Shown: one piece after another, positions 16,487 to 24,650 of the stretch
Position numbering within the stretch: the stretch's first letter is position 1
Layout: the number at the start of each line of letters is the position of its first letter
Origin: an uncultured Bacteroides sp.
GTDB taxonomy: Bacteria; Bacteroidota; Bacteroidia; Bacteroidales; UBA932
Assembly: GCA_900546925.1 (NCBI GenBank)
Contig: UREV01000020.1
Location: 1-45,150, forward strand
Length of the DNA: 45,150 bases
Direction: 5' to 3'
Translations under genes and position numbers: made by a program
Notes under the pieces: generated by a model
The model's database searches: none
Told to the model about the DNA's origin: nothing
What the model saw: the letters and a program-made list of their open reading frames with translations, nothing else

Positions 16487-17485
16487 TCAAACTTCTGCAT
16501 GTAATGCTTTCCAGAGTTCATCTTTCAGTTCAGACAAGTTTTCACCTGTTACTGAAGAAATGAAGACTGTAGGAATGTCTGCCGGAAGAGTTTTCTTGAT
16601 TTTTTTCTCTGCCTTCGCATCGATAAGGTCACATTTCGTTACTGCGAGAACGCGTTCCTTGTCGAGCAGTTCAGGGTTATACATTTCTAGCTCATTCAGC
16701 AGAATTTCATATCCCTTTTCGATGTCTTGCTCTTCCGCTGATACCATGAAGAGCAGCACGGAGTTACGTTCGATGTGTCTGAGGAATCTCAGTCCGATAC
16801 CCTTACCTTCATGTGCGCCTTCGATGATTCCCGGGATGTCGGCCATTACGAATGATTTGTCATCGTGATATCTGACGATTCCGAGGTTTGGTTCCAAAGT
16901 CGTAAATGCGTAGTTTGCAATCTTCGGTTTGGCTGAGGTGATTGCGGCCAAGAGTGTGGATTTTCCAGCATTAGGAAATCCCACAAGGCCTACATCTGCG
17001 AGAATCTTGAGCTCGAGAATAAACCAGCCTTCCTGCCCGTCTTCTCCGGGCTGGGCATAACGTGGCGTCTGCTGAGTGGCTGATTTGAAGTTATTGTTTC
17101 CAAGTCCGCCGCGTCCGCCTTTGCAGAGGATTTTTTCCTCATCTGGCTCCATCATGTCGAACAGGATTTCTCCAGTTTCTCCATCTTTTACGACTGTGCC
17201 TACAGGAACATCCAGAATGATATCCTGTCCCTGTTTTCCTTTGCAAAGTGCCGCTCCACCATGTTCTCCATTTTCAGCCTTGATAAACTTCTTGTATTTC
17301 AAATGGATAAGTGTCCAGAACTGAGGGTTCGCCCTTAATATAATATGTCCGCCGCGTCCGCCGTCGCCACCATCAGGTCCACCTTTAGGAACATACTTTG
17401 CCCTATGAAGATGAACTGATCCCGCACCGCCATGTCCTGATGCACAATATATCTTTACGTAGTCTATGAAATTGCTGTCTGCCAT
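16487..17485 (-). CDS. obgE: Obg-family GTPase
   Basis: This 332-residue protein has the glycine-rich Obg domain (residues 1-160; GGPDGGDGGRGGHI, GKGGRGGLGN-like runs) followed by a GTPase domain with G1 GFPNAGKST, G3 DIPGIIEGAHEG and G4 TKCD. It acts in late 50S assembly and stress control. The optional C-terminal OCT domain is absent, as in many Bacteroidota. It has its own -7 box (17507-17514) and is followed by the PAP2 gene within 10 bp. Confidence 0.95.
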   Translation of the reverse strand: MADSNFIDYVKIYCASGHGGAGSVHLHRAKYVPKGGPDGGDGGRGGHIILRANPQFWTLIHLKYKKFIKAENGEHGGAALCKGKQGQDIILDVPVGTVVKDGETGEILFDMMEPDEEKILCKGGRGGLGNNNFKSATQQTPRYAQPGEDGQEGWFILELKILADVGLVGFPNAGKSTLLAAITSAKPKIANYAFTTLEPNLGIVRYHDDKSFVMADIPGIIEGAHEGKGIGLRFLRHIERNSVLLFMVSAEEQDIEKGYEILLNELEMYNPELLDKERVLAVTKCDLIDAKAEKKIKKTLPADIPTVFISSVTGENLSELKDELWKALHAEV

Positions 17486-17502
17486 AATCGTCTAAATTAC
17501 AA

Positions 17503-17520
17503 ATTGCAAAGATAGCGAAA
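17503..17520 (-). repeat. 18-bp direct repeat, copy 1 (obgE promoter)
   Basis: Plus-strand ATTGCAAAGATAGCGAAA contains the obgE -7 box TATCTTTG (17507-17514, minus). The identical 18 bp recurs in the same orientation at 18737-18754, so the two copies flank the YhcG-type nuclease gene. Confidence 0.9.
17507..17514 (-). promoter_or_regulatory. -7 box of obgE
   Basis: TATCTTTG on the minus strand, 21 bp before the ATG at 17485. Confidence 0.7.
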
Positions 17521-17572
17521 ATCTCGTAGTTGAAGGGCTTTTTTATTATCCTTTCGTTGTGTTGATATTATC

Positions 17573-18736
17573 TTACCCTCTGTTTTTCTCGAGTTCTTTT
17601 TCCAGAAGACGGATACGGGCTTTAAGTTCTTCCACGGAAGGAAGTTGTTCCTGTAATCTCTTTACATTGTCGTATGAGGCAACGCCCATAGGGGTCGTGA
17701 TTCCGTTGAATGCGTATTGGACTTCAGTTTCGTCCTTGTTGCTGCAAATCAGGAGGCCGATGGTTGGGTTCTGAGCCGGGGTCTTAATGATGTCATCAAC
17801 AGCATTGACATAAAAATTCAGTTTACCGGCAAACTCTGGCTGGAATGGTACGGCTTTAAGTTCGATGACCACATAACAGTTGAGAGGGATGTGGAAGAAG
17901 AGCATATCAAGTTTGCGGGTCTTGCCTGCTATAATTAGTTGTTTCTGTCTTCCCATATATGCAAAGCCGGTTCCGAGTTCGAGTAGAAAGCGTGTGAGCT
18001 GCTTCTCAAGTTCGGTTTCGAGTGCTTCTTCCTTGTATCCATCTTCAAGCGATATAAAACCGAAGTCGTAGGTGTCTTTGGTTATGGCTTGTGCCAACTC
18101 GCTTTGTGGCGATGGTAGTTTATCTGCGAAGTTTGTAATGGCTCCGCCAAGATTTTCGTAGTAATGGCCCTTGATGCAATTCATCAGTGTATTACGGCTC
18201 CATCCTTCAGCAGCGCATTTCTTTACGTAGAAGAGAGCTTCTTCGATAGTCTTGCACTTGGCGATGATTTCGGCGTGATGACCCCATGGAACATATGCAA
18301 ACAGAGGCGGAAAATCAGTGTGTTGAGATTCTCCTACAACCTGTGATAGTTTTATATTTGGCTGGTTTTCAGACTGTTTTAATTCTCCCACAAGTTGTGG
18401 GAGTTTTTGCTGAGCGATTTCTGATGAGTAGAATTCGTACCACTGTTTCATCCTCCATAGATTCGTGGTACTGAATCCTTTTGATTCAGGAAAGGCAGCC
18501 TGGAGATCCATACTGAGCTGTTCTACAACTCCTGAACCCCATTGTTCTTCGGCTTTACGAGTTACAAGATCCCTTCCCAACTGCCAGTTGAAGATCAGCT
18601 GCTCAGCGTTGACCTTTACGGCTGCCTTAATCTGGGCACTACGATAACGTGACTTAATATCGTTAAGCCACTGAATGTAATTGCTGTCAATTTTCACGTC
18701 GTGAGTTTTCACGACTCTTGTTCTCTCGCTTCTCAT
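17573..18736 (-). CDS. DUF1016 / PDDEXK nuclease-domain protein (YhcG type)
   Basis: This 387-residue protein has the DUF1016 N-terminal helical domain (NWQLGRDLVTRKAEEQWGSG, FSTTNLWRMKQWYEF, YVPWGHH) and a C-terminal PD-(D/E)xK fold (LDMLFFHIPLNCYVVIELK, with D and ExK in place). YhcG-type proteins are predicted nucleases often found on accessory DNA; their role is unsettled. The linker before PWGHH carries two related 11-residue units (KLPQLVGELKQ and KLSQVVGESQ) whose DNA is palindromic. The start ATG lies only 4 bp after a -7 box, so the mRNA is leaderless or translation begins at GTG 18712. It sits alone between obgE and a divergent glycosidase, flanked by 18-bp direct repeats. Confidence 0.8.
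   Translation of the reverse strand: MRSERTRVVKTHDVKIDSNYIQWLNDIKSRYRSAQIKAAVKVNAEQLIFNWQLGRDLVTRKAEEQWGSGVVEQLSMDLQAAFPESKGFSTTNLWRMKQWYEFYSSEIAQQKLPQLVGELKQSENQPNIKLSQVVGESQHTDFPPLFAYVPWGHHAEIIAKCKTIEEALFYVKKCAAEGWSRNTLMNCIKGHYYENLGGAITNFADKLPSPQSELAQAITKDTYDFGFISLEDGYKEEALETELEKQLTRFLLELGTGFAYMGRQKQLIIAGKTRKLDMLFFHIPLNCYVVIELKAVPFQPEFAGKLNFYVNAVDDIIKTPAQNPTIGLLICSNKDETEVQYAFNGITTPMGVASYDNVKRLQEQLPSVEELKARIRLLEKELEKNRG
18385..18403. repeat. Coding palindrome inside the nuclease gene
   Basis: CTCCCACAAGTTGTGGGAG has perfect 9-bp arms around one base. A degenerate 19-bp relative (14 of 19 identical) lies 54 bp away at 18331-18349, a whole number of codons. Each encodes an LPQLVGE-like peptide in the interdomain linker. 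Confidence 0.8.
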
Positions 18737-18754
18737 ATTGCAAAGATAGCGAAA
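18737..18754 (-). repeat. 18-bp direct repeat, copy 2 (nuclease promoter)
   Basis: This is identical to 17503-17520 and carries the -7 box TATCTTTG at 18741-18748 (minus) for the YhcG-type nuclease. Confidence 0.9.
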
Positions 18755-18771
18755 GTATTCATGGAATTTTA

Positions 18772-18779
18772 TATATTTG
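18772..18779 (+). promoter_or_regulatory. -7 box of the GH2-epimerase gene
   Basis: TATATTTG lies 37 bp before the ATG at 18817, divergent from the nuclease promoter. Confidence 0.6.
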
Positions 18780-18816
18780 TTGAAATATTACAGTGACCAT
18801 TTAGAAACACTAACAC

Positions 18817-21780
18817 ATGAAAAAGATCCTTTTGTTGTTATTGACATTCTTGACAGCCTGCATCGTTTCGCATGCTCAGGAGTGGACTCCGGCCGGAGAG
18901 AATATCCGCACCAGATGGGCTTCCTCAGTAAGTCCGGACAATTGCCACACGGAATATCCAAGACCGCAGATGGTAAGACCGCAGTGGCAGAATCTCAATG
19001 GCCTTTGGGATTATGCCATCAGACCTGAAGATGCTGATTCAATGCCGGAAAACGCTGATGGCCAGATACTGGTTCCGTTCTGCGTAGAATCTTCACTCTC
19101 AGGCGTTTGTAAGCGCATAAGCGAAAATGAAATCTTGTGGTACAGAACATCAATCGTAAGACCGTCCAAATGGGATGGAAAGAAAATCCTCCTTCATTTC
19201 GATGCTGTGGATTGGCGTGCCGAGGTTTTTATCGACGGTAAACAGATTGCATCTCATACGGGAGGCTACACTGCTTTTTCGGTAGATGTGACTGATTATC
19301 TGAGCGATACCCCAGCTCAACTCGTTGTGAAGGTTTGGGACCCGACAGATGACCCAAAATATTCAATCCCACGCGGAAAGCAAGTTTCCGACCCGAATGG
19401 AATCTGGTACACACCTGTCACCGGTATCTGGCAGAGCGTGTGGATGGAGCCTGTCAATGCTGATGCACATATCGAAGACTACAATGTCACAACAGATATT
19501 GCCACAGGAGAAATTTCTGTCACTGCAACATGTGACGGAGCCGAAAGTGGAGACAAGATTCGCGTAGATATATTGCGCCCGAAGATAGGCTACGATACTG
19601 AGAAACCAGGTTGGAGCATCTTCCGCAAAGGACGTAAAACCGTTGCTGCCGGTGAAACGGCGACAATCAAGATTCGGAATCCAAAACTCTGGAGTACAGA
19701 CAAACCATATCTTTACGGCGTTAAAATATCATTGATAAGAAACGGAAAAGTCATCGACAGAATTCAGGGATACACGGCGATGCGCAAGATTTCCGGGCAG
19801 AGGGATTCTGACGGCGTCAAAAGGTTGGCGCTGAACGACAAAATCCTCTTCCAGATCGGCCCTCTTGACCAGGGCTGGTGGCCGGACGGACTCTATACGG
19901 CTCCGAGTTCAGAGGCTCTCACTTGGGATATCAAGGCGACTAAAGATTTAGGATTCAATATGATACGCAAACATATCAAGGTGGAACCGGCGCAGTGGTA
20001 CTATGCCTGTGACCGCTTAGGTATGATGGTATGGCAGGATATGCCGAGTATCGGATACTATAATGGCCGTAGCCAATGGGGGCAAGGGGAAGACTGTTAT
20101 GGTGCCGGAACTGATTACTGGGCACGTAATGAGTCCAATATGGCAAATTACTATAAAGAGTGGGGTGAAATCATCGCTCAGCTCAAGAAGTTCCAGTCGA
20201 TTGTAGTCTGGGTTCCGTTCAACGAAGCCTGGGGACAGTTCGATACTGAGGCTGTAGTCGCCTTCACCAGAAAAATGGATTCTACGCGTCTGGTCAATGC
20301 TGCCTCAGGTGGCAACTGGATCGAGGGAGCCGGCGATATTCTGGACTCACACACCTACCCGAACCCGAGAATGCGTATCCTCGATACTGCCAAGGTCAAT
20401 GTTCTTGGCGAATATGGAGGCATCGGTCGTCCAATTGACGGCCACACGTGGGATATAGGCCGCAAATGGGGTTATATCCAATATGATACGGAAAAGAAAG
20501 TCACAGACACCTATTGTCTATATGCACGAGACCTTATCGATATCAAGCAGAGAGATATGTGCGCGGCAGCTGTCTATACTCAGACGACGGATGTGGAAGG
20601 CGAGGTCAATGGCCTGTACACCTATGACCGTGAGGTATTGAAAGTGAATGCCGCCCGCGTAAAAGAGGCAAATGAGGCTGTTGTCAATGCTCCTCTGCAG
20701 GCCTCTGTTCCAATCATCAGTCCTTCGGCATTCCATTATAAGGATGCGTCAGCAGGTGTGCGGAACCATATGAATCTGTACACGTTACGCAACGGGGACC
20801 TCACGATGCAGGTAACGGATTTCGGTGCTCGTATCATCAGTCTTTTTGCACCGGACAGAGACGGCAATATCGATGATATCATCGTCGGCTATGGAGACGG
20901 AAAGAGTTATGTACACAACTCTGGAGAAAGATTTCTCGGCGCCACAGTAGGCCGCGTTGCAAACCGTATCGGTGGAGGCAAATTCACCCTCGACGGAGTT
21001 ACATATAATCTTCCGAAGAATAACAACGGGCAGACTTTGCACGGAGGACTTCTCGGCGTGGATATGGTAATGTGGTCTCTGAAAGAGAGAACAGATTCTT
21101 CGGTAACGCTCTCATACACAGTGCCTGACAGCCAAGACGGATTCCCCGGCAACCTCAGCATTGACCTTACCTATACAATCACTCGCGACAACAGTCTGGA
21201 TATCGCGTACAGCGCCAGGACGGACAAGGCGACGCCGGTCAATCTCTCAAATCATGCATTCTATAACTTGCATGGCAGCAAAGGCGGTTCCATCTTGGAT
21301 CATGTGTTGACTATCAATGCCGATTCCATTACTCCTGTCGACAAGGTACTCATTCCAACAGGCGAGCATCTGTCCGTGACAGGCACTCCATTTGATTTCC
21401 GCGAGCCACATACCATCGGGGAAAGAATCGCTGAAAATCATCCTCAACTGATTGTCGGAGGCGGATATGACCACAACTGGGAGCTTAACACTCCTGCGGA
21501 TGGCAAGATTCATAGCGTATGTACGGTTTATGACCCTTCTACGGGACGTTTCATGGAAATCTTTACCGACCAGCCTGGACTTCAGTTCTACAGCGGCAAC
21601 TTCTTCGACGGGTCCTACTGCGGAAAAGTCAAGGGACAGCCGATAGGTCATCGTGAAGCGTTGGCCTTGGAGACTCAGAAATGGCCAGACTCAATCAATC
21701 ACCCTGGTTTTACGGATACGGTTCTCCGACCTGGAGAAGTTTATACTCAGCACACTGTATATAAATTCTCCGTGAAATAA
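18817..21780 (+). CDS. Secreted glycoside hydrolase family 2 - aldose 1-epimerase fusion
   Basis: This 987-residue protein has a signal peptide (MKKILLLLLTFLTACIVSHA). Residues about 25-640 are a GH2 enzyme: jelly-roll sugar-binding domain (NLNGLWDYAI), immunoglobulin-like domain and a TIM barrel with general acid/base Glu470 (VPFNEAWG) and nucleophile Glu532 (LGEYGG). Residues about 655-987 are a complete GalM-type mutarotase with His742 (QTLHGG), His813 (NLSNHAFYNL) and catalytic base Glu952 (ALETQ). The fused enzyme could release a beta-sugar, plausibly galactose, and convert it to the alpha anomer in one periplasmic or surface step. Specificity is inferred. The gene is alone, without SusC/D neighbours, and a hairpin terminator follows. 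Confidence 0.88.
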   Translation: MKKILLLLLTFLTACIVSHAQEWTPAGENIRTRWASSVSPDNCHTEYPRPQMVRPQWQNLNGLWDYAIRPEDADSMPENADGQILVPFCVESSLSGVCKRISENEILWYRTSIVRPSKWDGKKILLHFDAVDWRAEVFIDGKQIASHTGGYTAFSVDVTDYLSDTPAQLVVKVWDPTDDPKYSIPRGKQVSDPNGIWYTPVTGIWQSVWMEPVNADAHIEDYNVTTDIATGEISVTATCDGAESGDKIRVDILRPKIGYDTEKPGWSIFRKGRKTVAAGETATIKIRNPKLWSTDKPYLYGVKISLIRNGKVIDRIQGYTAMRKISGQRDSDGVKRLALNDKILFQIGPLDQGWWPDGLYTAPSSEALTWDIKATKDLGFNMIRKHIKVEPAQWYYACDRLGMMVWQDMPSIGYYNGRSQWGQGEDCYGAGTDYWARNESNMANYYKEWGEIIAQLKKFQSIVVWVPFNEAWGQFDTEAVVAFTRKMDSTRLVNAASGGNWIEGAGDILDSHTYPNPRMRILDTAKVNVLGEYGGIGRPIDGHTWDIGRKWGYIQYDTEKKVTDTYCLYARDLIDIKQRDMCAAAVYTQTTDVEGEVNGLYTYDREVLKVNAARVKEANEAVVNAPLQASVPIISPSAFHYKDASAGVRNHMNLYTLRNGDLTMQVTDFGARIISLFAPDRDGNIDDIIVGYGDGKSYVHNSGERFLGATVGRVANRIGGGKFTLDGVTYNLPKNNNGQTLHGGLLGVDMVMWSLKERTDSSVTLSYTVPDSQDGFPGNLSIDLTYTITRDNSLDIAYSARTDKATPVNLSNHAFYNLHGSKGGSILDHVLTINADSITPVDKVLIPTGEHLSVTGTPFDFREPHTIGERIAENHPQLIVGGGYDHNWELNTPADGKIHSVCTVYDPSTGRFMEIFTDQPGLQFYSGNFFDGSYCGKVKGQPIGHREALALETQKWPDSINHPGFTDTVLRPGEVYTQHTVYKFSVK

Positions 21781-21807
21781 CTCGGATTTGAGAGATTATT
21801 AATAATT

Positions 21808-21848
21808 GCGTTCCGCTCCCGGGAAAGGGAACGGAACGCAAATTTTAG
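21808..21848 (+). terminator. Terminator after the fusion gene; contains 38-bp repeat copy 2
   Basis: GCGTTCCG and CGGAACGC pair, extended by TCCC/GGGA, and are followed by AAATTTTAG. The stretch 21811-21848 is the second copy of the element found at 15849-15886. Confidence 0.7.
21811..21848 (+). repeat. 38-bp repeat, copy 2
   Basis: It is a perfect match, inverted, to the 3' end of the PAP2 gene 6 kb away. Here it is non-coding. Confidence 0.9.
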
Positions 21849-21912
21849 AGGCGAGTAATGCTTTTGGATAGATTCGCGACGGCAAAATCAATAAAATATT
21901 GATTTATATTCC

Positions 21913-21920
21913 TAAATTTG
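21913..21920 (+). promoter_or_regulatory. -7 box of the DUF4250-HAD-nhaA operon
   Basis: TAAATTTG lies 51 bp before the ATG at 21971. No good -33 element is seen. Confidence 0.55.
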
Positions 21921-21930
21921 CAATCCGAAA

Positions 21931-21951
21931 ACTCACGTCAGGTGACATGAG
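21931..21951 (+). promoter_or_regulatory. Inverted repeat in the operon leader
   Basis: ACTCA-C-GTCA-GG-TGAC-A-TGAGT has 9 of 10 arm bases pairing and lies just after the expected transcription start. It may act as an operator or a leader hairpin. Confidence 0.45.
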
Positions 21952-21970
21952 TGCCTAAATTTATATTTTT

Positions 21971-22156
21971 ATGGAACATTTGCCGCAGAATGATATGCCG
22001 ATGCTTGCTTCAGCAATCAACTTTCTTCTCCGAGACGAGGAGTTCGATAACCTTGACCAGATTTGTGATTATTATCACGAAGACCGTGCGGAACTTGAAA
22101 AGAAACTGGCTGCTGCCGGATTTACATATTCTGAAGAGCAGAAACGCTTTATATAG
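21971..22156 (+). CDS. DUF4250 domain-containing protein
   Basis: This 61-residue protein (MEHLPQNDMPMLASAINFLLRDE, then LDQICDYYHEDRAELEKKLAAAGFTY) matches the small helical DUF4250 family, which is common in gut Bacteroidota and Firmicutes. Function is unknown. The pattern of an opening PxDPxML-like segment and a DREELExKLAAAGY-like end is preserved. It is the first gene of a three-gene cluster, 16 bp before the HAD phosphatase. Confidence 0.75.
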   Translation: MEHLPQNDMPMLASAINFLLRDEEFDNLDQICDYYHEDRAELEKKLAAAGFTYSEEQKRFI

Positions 22157-22172
22157 GCATTGACTTAAAAAG

Positions 22173-22781
22173 ATGATAAAGAATATCATATTCGATTTCG
22201 GAGGTGTCCTTCTCGACTGGAATCCGCGTTATCTTTACAAATCATATTTCAATAACGACGAGGAGATGGAACATTTCCTCGCGGATATCTGTAATGGCGA
22301 ATGGAATATCAGGCAGGATGCCGGACGACCTTTTGCTGAAGCAGTGAAAGAACTTCAGGCGAAGTTCCCTGAGTATGCGGAAGCGATTCAGATGTATGAT
22401 GATGATTGGGAAAAGATGCTTAAATGCGAACTGCCTGAGAGCATTGACCTTCTCAAGGAACTGAAATTCATGGGTTATGGCATTTATGGCCTGACTAATT
22501 GGTCGGCGGAGAAAATAGGTTATGCCTTCGCGAACTATTCATTCTTCAGCCTGTTCGACGGTATCGTCGTCTCCGGTGTCGAAAAAGTTGTCAAACCTGA
22601 TAGGAAAATCTATGAAATACTGCTTGAAAGATATTCTCTGAAGCCTGGAGAATGTGTCTTCATAGATGATAACCAGGATAATGTCGATATGGCTAAAGTG
22701 TTAGGAATCAATGCTATTCGCTTCGATAACATAGGCAATGTAAAAGAACATTTGGAAACCTTACTTAATAAACAGTTGTAA
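22173..22781 (+). CDS. HAD-family phosphatase (YihX-like)
   Basis: This 202-residue HAD hydrolase has motif I IIFDFGGVLLDWN (nucleophile Asp8), motif II YGLTNWS, motif III Lys in VVKPDRKIYEIL and motif IV VFIDDNQDNVDMA. In motif I the second Asp of DxD is Gly (DFGG), as in the YihX/epoxide-hydrolase-like subgroup that acts on sugar phosphates such as glucose 1-phosphate. The substrate is not determinable here. It lies between DUF4250 and nhaA, with 11 bp to the latter. Confidence 0.85.
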   Translation: MIKNIIFDFGGVLLDWNPRYLYKSYFNNDEEMEHFLADICNGEWNIRQDAGRPFAEAVKELQAKFPEYAEAIQMYDDDWEKMLKCELPESIDLLKELKFMGYGIYGLTNWSAEKIGYAFANYSFFSLFDGIVVSGVEKVVKPDRKIYEILLERYSLKPGECVFIDDNQDNVDMAKVLGINAIRFDNIGNVKEHLETLLNKQL

Positions 22782-22792
22782 TTTTTAGTATT

Positions 22793-24199
22793 ATGAGACT
22801 TATACCTGTCTATACTTGGACTAAAGGAGTGCATAATTTCGACCATCGTCGAAAAACTTTCGCAAAACAACCATGGGCGCAAGGGGTCGTCCTTCTTGCC
22901 TGCGTAGTGGTCGCAATGTTGCTCGCCAACCTTCCCGCGACCAAGGATTTTTATCATAACCTCCTGGAAACCAATATTTCCCTGTTCTGTCAATTCCCTG
23001 ACGGGCAGAGTATATTCTTCCCTCGCGGGATGACCGTAGAGTCTTTTATCAATGATATTTTGATGACGGTATTCTTCTTTACCGTAGGCTTGGAAATCCG
23101 TAGGGAAATGAAAGTCGGCGAACTGTCATCCGTAAAGAAAGCGATGCTCCCTGTCATAGCAGCGTTAGGAGGAGTCGTAGCACCGGCATTGATCTTCGCC
23201 ATCATAAATCATGGTTCAGCCGCAGGCTCCGGATGGGGAATCCCGACGGCTACCGATATCGCGTTTGCGGTCGGAATTTTGTCGATTTTGGGGGACAGGG
23301 TGCCGGTTTCATTGAAAGTGTTCCTTACCGCACTTGCGATTGCCGATGACCTTATCGCGATTCTGGTCGTGGCGCTGTTCTATGGCGGAAAGATTAATTT
23401 CGTGCTTTTGGGAATTGCAGTCCTGGTAGTCATTTTCGTTTTGATAATGAATAAGTTAGGCGAGAAACGACAGTCGTTCTACATGGCTTGTGCCATTATA
23501 GTCTGGAGCTTGTTCTATTACGCCGGCATACATTCTACCATGTCAGGTGTCGTAATGGCATTCCTCGTTCCGATGGCTTCGCGTTATCCACGTGCATATT
23601 TCCATAGAAAAGAGGTACAGTATATACGTCGTATCGATGAATATGATTCGCTTTCATCAGAATCTGATGTGTTCCCGAACGGCCCTCAGAGGCATTGTCT
23701 CAGACGTATTTCGGCCATCTCCAAAGATACGATGGGTATGAGCTATCATCTGGAGCATGTGTTGGGTCCATGGGTTAACTTCCTGATTATGCCGATATTC
23801 GCTCTTGCCAATGCCGGTGTGGTGATTCCTGACCTTTCATACTTCAACGTCTTCCATTTCGATCCTTCGCTCGGCAGTGTAGGAATGGGTATCTTCTTCG
23901 GTCTGGTTATCGGCAAGCCGCTCGGCATTTCATTGGCCAGCTTCCTTGCGATCAAGTTCCACGCGGGAGAGATGCCGGCCAACGCTTCCTGGAAGATGCT
24001 TATCGCTGTCGCTTGCCTCGGCGGTATAGGCTTCACAATGTCCATTTTCGTGGATACATTGTCATTCGGCGACCAGTTGCCTGAAGTTACTGCGCAGCTC
24101 CGGGACATGGGTAAGGTTGCAGTCTTGCTCGGCTCTCTCTTTGCCGGTATCTTGGGCAGCGTGATTATTTCTATCGTTCATAAAGTAGAGAGTAAGTAA
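22793..24199 (+). CDS. nhaA: Na+/H+ antiporter NhaA
   Basis: This 468-residue antiporter has NhaA landmarks: the N-terminal VVVAMLLAN, FFTVGLEIRREM, IPTATDIAFAVGIL, and the ion-binding pair in ALAIADDLIAI (Asp-Asp). It exports Na+ in exchange for protons at alkaline pH. It is longer than the E. coli protein (388) because of a loop around residues 265-315, which I believe is usual in Bacteroidota. It is the last gene of its cluster. Confidence 0.93.
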   Translation: MRLIPVYTWTKGVHNFDHRRKTFAKQPWAQGVVLLACVVVAMLLANLPATKDFYHNLLETNISLFCQFPDGQSIFFPRGMTVESFINDILMTVFFFTVGLEIRREMKVGELSSVKKAMLPVIAALGGVVAPALIFAIINHGSAAGSGWGIPTATDIAFAVGILSILGDRVPVSLKVFLTALAIADDLIAILVVALFYGGKINFVLLGIAVLVVIFVLIMNKLGEKRQSFYMACAIIVWSLFYYAGIHSTMSGVVMAFLVPMASRYPRAYFHRKEVQYIRRIDEYDSLSSESDVFPNGPQRHCLRRISAISKDTMGMSYHLEHVLGPWVNFLIMPIFALANAGVVIPDLSYFNVFHFDPSLGSVGMGIFFGLVIGKPLGISLASFLAIKFHAGEMPANASWKMLIAVACLGGIGFTMSIFVDTLSFGDQLPEVTAQLRDMGKVAVLLGSLFAGILGSVIISIVHKVESK

Positions 24200-24245
24200 A
24201 AAATAGTGAGTTTCTACGTATAATTACGTATTTACAAAGCTATAT

Positions 24246-24572
24246 GGTATTCATAAGAAGCTATCACTCATCGGATTAGTGGCAATGCTCGGGATGGCGT
24301 TGCTCACAGTCGGCTCCTGCAAAAAGGAGTCCAGGAATAACGCCGTGACCTGGTCATCCAATCCTCACTTGGCGATTGTCAAGTGGTACAAATTTAAATT
24401 CATCTCAGCCGACGAAGGAAGAGCCGCCATCAAGCCTGAAGCATATTCCCACTACCTGATTTACTTCAGGACAGTGGGCAAGTGCGTCATCAGAGTGCGA
24501 ACAGCAATTTGTCCCCGTCGATGCGTGACAGGTTCGTCTGGAATCATTGTCAAAGAATACTTTACCATTTAG
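24246..24572 (+). pseudogene. Remnant of a lipoprotein gene
   Basis: The frame encodes KKLSLIGLVAMLGMALLTVGSCKKES, a clear lipoprotein signal and lipobox, but no ATG lies in front of it (ATT-CAT precedes the Lys-Lys). The frame loses protein-like character after about 24475. The next 80 bp hold no gene. I read it as a decayed gene abutting the truncated helicase. A very unusual start codon is the alternative. Confidence 0.4.
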
Positions 24573-24650
24573 CTCCCTGTAGTTCTGGTCAATAAATGGG
24601 GACCAAGAGTATCATCTGTTTAGGTGATAGGCACGTGGAAATGAACTAGA

